From Yoonia sp. (GTDB lineage Bacteria > Pseudomonadota > Alphaproteobacteria > Rhodobacterales > Rhodobacteraceae), in assembly GCA_028822885.1 (NCBI GenBank), contig JAPKCP010000138.1, positions 1 through 8,669 on the forward strand: a stretch of DNA of 8,669 nt, given 5' to 3'. The notes below the pieces were generated by a model that saw only the letters and a list, made by a program, of their open reading frames with translations, had not been told where the DNA came from and searched no databases. Made by a program: the position numbers and the translations under genes. Shown here piece after piece: positions 7,169 to 8,669 of this stretch; the first letter of the stretch is position 1, and every line of letters starts with the position of its first letter.

Positions 7169-7933
7169 TCAATTAATGAGGGTTGGTTTCGTTTGGGCGT
7201 GTGTCACATTCGTCGGCAACACACCAAGACGCCTTGCGACCTCAGTATAAGCATCAGCCAAATCACCAAGATCTTGACGGAACACGTCCTTGTCCAGCTT
7301 CTTGCCAGACTCAATATCCCACAAGCGACAGCTATCCGGGCTAATCTCATCTGCGACGATCAGGCGAGGGAATTCGTTGTCCCAAACGCGACCAATCTCA
7401 ATCTTAAAATCGACCAACTTGATGCCAACGCCGTATAGCGTGCCAGACAAGAAATCATTCACCCGCAGTGCAAGGCTCACAATATCGTCCATCTCTTGCT
7501 GGGTAGCCCAACCAAATGCGGCAATATATTCTTCTGGGACCAGTGGATCCCCGAGCGCGTCGTCTTTGTAAGAAAATTCCACGATTGGACGCGGCAGCGC
7601 CATGCCCTCTTGCAAACCAAGACGTTTTGCCATGGTCCCAGCGGCAAAATTTCGAACGATCACTTCCAACGGAATGATCTCAACCTGACGGATCAATTGC
7701 TCGCGCATGTTTAAGCGCTTAATAAAATGTGTCGGGACGCCGATTTGGGCCAAGCCAGTCATAAAATATTCAGACAGGCGGTTGTTCAACACGCCCTTGC
7801 CCTCGATCACAGCCTTCTTTTCAGCATTGAACGCAGTGGCATCGTCCTTAAAATATTGCACAAAAGTGCCCGGCTCGGGACCTTCATACAAAATCTTTGC
7901 TTTGCCTTCATAGACCAATTTGCGACGTGCCAT
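7169..7933 (-). CDS. purC: SAICAR synthetase (PurC)
   Basis: Phosphoribosylaminoimidazole-succinocarboxamide synthase: ATP-dependent joining of CAIR and aspartate in purine synthesis. The protein is 254 residues, typical length. Motifs: YEGKAKILYEG (8-18, nucleotide loop), FKDDATAFNAEKK (28-40), LNNRLSEYF (49-57), the SAICAR signature IPLEVIVRNFAAGTMAKR (87-104), VDFKIEIGR (174-182) and ADEISPDSCRLWD (194-206). An upstream ATG would add 26 residues, but the one at 7933 matches the family N-terminus (MARRK) and has GAGGA eight bases before it. It is first of purC-purS-purQ and is 51 bases from purS. It is divergent from the ATP synthase inhibitor gene across a 135-base gap. Confidence 0.97.
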   Translation of the reverse strand: MARRKLVYEGKAKILYEGPEPGTFVQYFKDDATAFNAEKKAVIEGKGVLNNRLSEYFMTGLAQIGVPTHFIKRLNMREQLIRQVEIIPLEVIVRNFAAGTMAKRLGLQEGMALPRPIVEFSYKDDALGDPLVPEEYIAAFGWATQQEMDDIVSLALRVNDFLSGTLYGVGIKLVDFKIEIGRVWDNEFPRLIVADEISPDSCRLWDIESGKKLDKDVFRQDLGDLADAYTEVARRLGVLPTNVTHAQTKPTLIN

Positions 7934-8068
7934 GCCATCAATCCTCGTGTCACACCCCGTAGCAGGATGCGTCATAGCGCGCCTCATAAGCCAAGCCCCC
8001 CTTGCGAGCAAGCCATCGCGTAGTCATATCATACTCAACATCACATGAACCACTCCGGAGGACTCCCC
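7934..8068. promoter_or_regulatory. Divergent promoter region between purC and the zeta inhibitor gene
   Basis: This 135-base gap must hold promoters for both genes. For purC, TTGCTC and TATGAG are 17 bases apart on the minus strand (8009-8004 and 7986-7981), a partial match. For the zeta gene, TTGCGA (8003-8008) and TATCAT (8028-8033) are 19 bases apart, with a good -10 but long spacing. The two candidate -35 boxes overlap in an inverted repeat, CTTGC-GA-GCAAG (8001-8012), which could be a shared operator. Individual promoters are uncertain. Confidence 0.45.
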
Positions 8069-8383
8069 ATGGCCAGCATGAAAGATCGCGAAAACGCGTT
8101 CGAAAGCAAATTCGCACATGACGCAGAAATGCAATTCAAGGCAGACGCCCGTCGCAACAAACTGCTTGGTCTTTGGGCCGCAGACCTGATGGGCAAAGAT
8201 GGCGATGCAGCGGCTGAATATGCCCGCGAAGTCATCAAGTCCGACTTTGAAGAAGCCGGCGACGAAGATGTTTACCGCAAGGTCTCCGGCGACTTGGGTG
8301 ATAAGGCCGATGAGGCTACGATCCGCGCCAAGATGGTTGAATTGATGGTAGAGGCCAAAAACCAACTCATCGACGAAGTCTAA
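8069..8383 (+). CDS. ATP synthase inhibitor subunit zeta (DUF1476 family)
   Basis: A 104-residue, highly charged, mostly helical cytoplasmic protein. It matches the alphaproteobacterial zeta subunit described from Paracoccus denitrificans, which binds F1-ATPase and blocks ATP hydrolysis. Conserved segments: MKDRENAFESKFAHDAEMQFKA (N-terminal inhibitory helix; residues 4-25), ARRNKLLGLWAADLMG (27-42) and GDEDVYRKVSGDL (64-76). The start at 8069 is set by GGAGG seven bases upstream; an ATG at 8045 would place that site inside the gene and add eight residues not seen in the family. A strong terminator follows 30 bases after the stop, so it is probably a single-gene transcript. Inhibitory strength varies among relatives, so activity here is inferred. 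Confidence 0.93.
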   Translation: MASMKDRENAFESKFAHDAEMQFKADARRNKLLGLWAADLMGKDGDAAAEYAREVIKSDFEEAGDEDVYRKVSGDLGDKADEATIRAKMVELMVEAKNQLIDEV

Positions 8384-8413
8384 ACTTCAGCCTAAATATG
8401 ATATCAAAAATGA

Positions 8414-8441
8414 GCGTCGCCCACCTTGGGCGGCGTTTTTT
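8414..8441 (+). terminator. Intrinsic terminator of the zeta gene
   Basis: GCGTCGCCC (8414-8422) pairs with GGGCGGCGT (8428-8436) as nine pairs including two G-U, with loop ACCTT, followed directly by a run of six T (8436-8441). On the opposite strand the stem is followed after a few bases by TTTTT, so it may also stop transcripts arriving from the right. Confidence 0.92.
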
Positions 8442-8469
8442 ATTGATCGTTGACGGCCCACGGCTACGC

Positions 8470-8669
8470 CTAAGCAACGGATTTAGCGGCATTGAGGATA
8501 GCACATGCGAGAGCTTTTGCACGCCTATACTTATTGTCTAAGCTTGGCTTCAAGACTACAATTGACTTAAGAGATTCACTTCTTAGCTGCTGAGCATTAC
8601 CTGCTGTCCAAGTTAGGACAGACGCTTGGTCGATTGTTGTGAGCCGCCATAGGACCGCCATTCCATCGG
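8470..8669 (-). CDS. Possible 3' end of an unrecognised gene, entering from the window edge
   Basis: The minus strand is open from the right edge to a TAG stop at 8470-8472 (65 full codons), ending in RAKALACAILNAAKSVA. An ATG at 8661 exists, but the frame continues past it to the edge, so this may be the tail of a longer protein. I recognise no domain. The stretch is less G+C-rich than the genes to its left. The shared terminator at 8414-8441 would fit a convergent gene here. It is short enough to be a chance frame. Confidence 0.3.
   Translation of the reverse strand, partial: DGMAVLWRLTTIDQASVLTWTAGNAQQLRSESLKSIVVLKPSLDNKYRRAKALACAILNAAKSVA

Noticed and set aside
8045..8068. Upstream ATG for the zeta gene, adding eight residues.
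   Set aside because: It would place the strong GGAGG ribosome site within the gene; the family N-terminus fits the ATG at 8069.
8024..8365. Minus-strand open frame of 113 codons opposite the zeta gene.
   Set aside because: Antisense shadow of a well-conserved gene with its own strong ribosome site and terminator.

Overview
The window looks like chromosomal DNA from an alphaproteobacterium of the Rhodobacteraceae, probably the marine Roseobacter group. The evidence is the close match to that family's RNase E, DctB, PurC and PurS proteins, and a DUF1476 ATP synthase inhibitor (zeta) gene next to purC. Base composition is moderate, only slightly above half G+C by eye. Genus cannot be fixed from this sequence.

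Layout: positions 1-2270 hold most of rne (RNase E) on the minus strand, with its C-terminal end cut off by the window edge. Positions 2271-2716 are non-coding and hold a long rne leader with four clear inverted repeats. A small secreted cysteine-rich protein of unknown function follows on the plus strand (2717-3025). Convergent to it is a minus-strand two-component operon, dctB-dctD (6171 to 3058), the predicted sensor and regulator for C4-dicarboxylate uptake. Upstream of dctB on the same strand lies a purine cluster, purC-purS-purQ (7933 to 6219). Divergent from purC is the ATP synthase zeta inhibitor gene (8069-8383), which ends in a strong intrinsic terminator (8414-8441). The last 200 bases hold the possible 3' end of an unrecognised minus-strand gene.

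How the genes work together: PurS and PurQ are two subunits of the three-part FGAM synthase (the third, PurL, is not in the window), and PurC acts later in the same pathway. DctB should sense dicarboxylates outside the cell and phosphorylate DctD. dctB has a well-placed promoter candidate whose predicted start site falls on its ATG, so it may be read separately from the pur genes as a leaderless message.

No mobile element, CRISPR array, tRNA, rRNA or obvious defence system is visible. The features most worth a second look are: a DctD-like regulator that lacks the sigma-54-contacting GAFTGA loop and has an altered Walker B; the structured rne leader; the possible leaderless dctB promoter; and the unknown six-cysteine exported protein.
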